In this document: positions 5,278 to 5,994 of the stretch, one piece after another
Position numbering within the stretch: the stretch's first letter is position 1
How the letters are laid out: each line of letters starts with the position of its first letter
Assembly (NCBI GenBank): GCA_910587055.1
Contig: CAJUKY010000043.1
Location: 1 to 5,994, forward strand
Length of the DNA stretch: 5,994 nucleotides
Source: Candidatus Gastranaerophilales bacterium
GTDB lineage: Bacteria > Cyanobacteriota > Vampirovibrionia > Gastranaerophilales > Gastranaerophilaceae
Direction of reading: 5' to 3'
Position numbers and translations under genes: made by a program
Notes under the pieces: generated by a model
What the model was told of the DNA's origin: nothing
The model's database searches: none
The model's input: only the letters and a program-made list of their open reading frames with translations

Positions 5278-5889
5278 ATGCCTGAAAATGAATTACCAAA
5301 AAATATGGGAAAAAAAATAGCAGATGCACTCAAAAAACAAAATGAAGGTTTAGAAACTGATACTGCAGCGGAAACTGTAGTTGCAGAAGAATATAATACT
5401 GCTGAAAACAATGGTTTTAACACAGCAGAAAATAATGATTTCGGAAGCTCAATGTCTTATGAATCAGAATTTGATAGCTCAAATTATTCAGCTCCGGTGT
5501 TTAATGTAGATTCCGAAGAAGTTGATGAAAATCCTGAGTTAAAACTTACAATTGATTCTGAAGACGATTCTGAAGAGTTTGAAATGCCAAACAATATAAA
5601 TGTTTTAAAACGTTTAATTTCTCAGCTTCCTTCAGGTGTACCCAGACAAACAGGTGCACAAATTATCCGCCAGACAATTGAAGCGCTCGGCATTCCTATG
5701 AAAAGTGTTTTGCAGGATGCTCAAAGAGTTAGAGACTGCTTAAACAGTTCAATTAAAGATTGCAGCTATACAATTCAAGAATACAAAAGCAATATTAAAA
5801 ATCTTGAAAAACAGAGCGCAAGCTATCAAAGACAATTATCAAAATTGAATGATATAATCGGATTGTTCGTTTACAACGAAAAAAAATAA
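5278..5889 (+). CDS. Hypothetical protein: acidic disordered N-terminal half, helical C-terminal half
   Basis: I do not recognise this 203-residue protein by name. Residues 1-20 are basic (GKKIADALKK). Residues 21-105 are strongly acidic and rich in Asn and Ser, probably disordered, with a tandem repeat NTAENNGF/NTAENNDF at 40-55. From residue 106 the character changes to an ordered helical segment with regular spacing: NINVLKRLISQLPSGVPRQT, then GAQIIRQTIEALGIPMKSVL. A likely coiled coil follows at about 155-195 (IQEYKSNIKNLEKQ onward). There is no signal peptide or membrane span, so a cytoplasmic scaffold or adaptor is one possibility, but that is only inferred from the architecture. It has a clear promoter and ribosome site. 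tRNA-Glu begins 17 bases after its stop with no terminator between, so the two may share a transcript. Confidence 0.88.
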   Translation: MPENELPKNMGKKIADALKKQNEGLETDTAAETVVAEEYNTAENNGFNTAENNDFGSSMSYESEFDSSNYSAPVFNVDSEEVDENPELKLTIDSEDDSEEFEMPNNINVLKRLISQLPSGVPRQTGAQIIRQTIEALGIPMKSVLQDAQRVRDCLNSSIKDCSYTIQEYKSNIKNLEKQSASYQRQLSKLNDIIGLFVYNEKK

Positions 5890-5906
5890 TTAGTAGTAGT
5901 AACTAT

Positions 5907-5979
5907 GCCCCCATCGTCTAGAGGCCTAGGACAACACCCTTTCACGGTGTAGACAGGGATTCGAATTCCCTTGGGGGTA
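5907..5979 (+). tRNA. tRNA-Glu (UUC anticodon)
   Basis: All arms fold. The acceptor is GCCCCCA (5907-5913) with TGGGGGT (5972-5978), giving a G1-U72 pair and discriminator A5979. The D stem is GTC/GAC. The anticodon stem is ACACC (5934-5938) with GGTGT (5946-5950) and loop CTTTCAC, so the anticodon is TTC (5941-5943). The T stem is AGGGA/TCCCT around TTCGAAT. The variable loop has four bases (5951-5954). CCA is not encoded. U72, the A53-U61 pair and the missing base 47 match plastid and cyanobacterial tRNA-Glu. Besides translation, such tRNAs feed glutamyl-tRNA reductase for tetrapyrrole synthesis where that pathway exists. No convincing separate promoter is seen; a weak TTGTTC (5863-5868) with AATAAT (5885-5890) lies across the end of the preceding gene. 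Confidence 0.98.
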
Positions 5980-5994
5980 TATTATTATCTTCAA

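Noticed and set aside
5395..5442. Tandem 24-base repeat as a mobile or phase-variable element
   Set aside because: Only two copies with different synonymous codons, in frame and inside a disordered protein segment; slippage is unlikely at this level of divergence.

Overview
The window is AT-rich (roughly 30% GC in most of it) bacterial chromosome using the standard bacterial code. It looks like a non-photosynthetic relative of cyanobacteria (Vampirovibrionia/"Melainabacteria", perhaps the gut order Gastranaerophilales). This placement is an inference from two things: a tRNA-Glu with the plastid/cyanobacterial arrangement (G1-U72, A53-U61, four-base variable loop) and a small protein with an N-terminal ISFRAG-type segment that I associate from memory with that group. 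No database search was possible.

Layout, left to right. Bases 3-80 hold the last 25 codons of a glycine-rich protein that begins outside the window, followed by a rho-independent terminator. Bases 250-641 on the minus strand are rnpB, the RNase P RNA, identified from its conserved blocks and P1 and P4 pairings; no protein should be called there. Diverging from rnpB is a tight plus-strand cluster: tatD (metal-dependent nuclease), an unrecognised 88-codon gene, tlyA (rRNA 2'-O-methyltransferase) and a 417-codon protein ending in a zinc-binding SEC-C motif. Gaps between these genes are 0, 22 and 2 bases. A new promoter then drives a membrane-anchored thioredoxin-like protein, which ends at a strong terminator.

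Bases 4375-4794 are non-coding. They contain that terminator, a second terminator facing the minus strand with no gene to serve, and a TTGACA promoter for an 83-codon hypothetical gene. This gene has its own terminator. After it come a good promoter and a 203-codon gene with an acidic, repeat-bearing N-terminal half and a conserved-looking helical C-terminal half, then tRNA-Glu(UUC).

Much of the recognisable content is nucleic-acid upkeep: tRNA 5' maturation (rnpB), rRNA methylation (tlyA), a DNA/RNA-trimming nuclease (tatD) and a tRNA. I see no mobile element, CRISPR array or defence system. The best leads are the interleaved rnpB/tatD promoters with an apparently leaderless tatD, the orphan minus-strand terminator near 4450, and the unrecognised conserved-looking small proteins.
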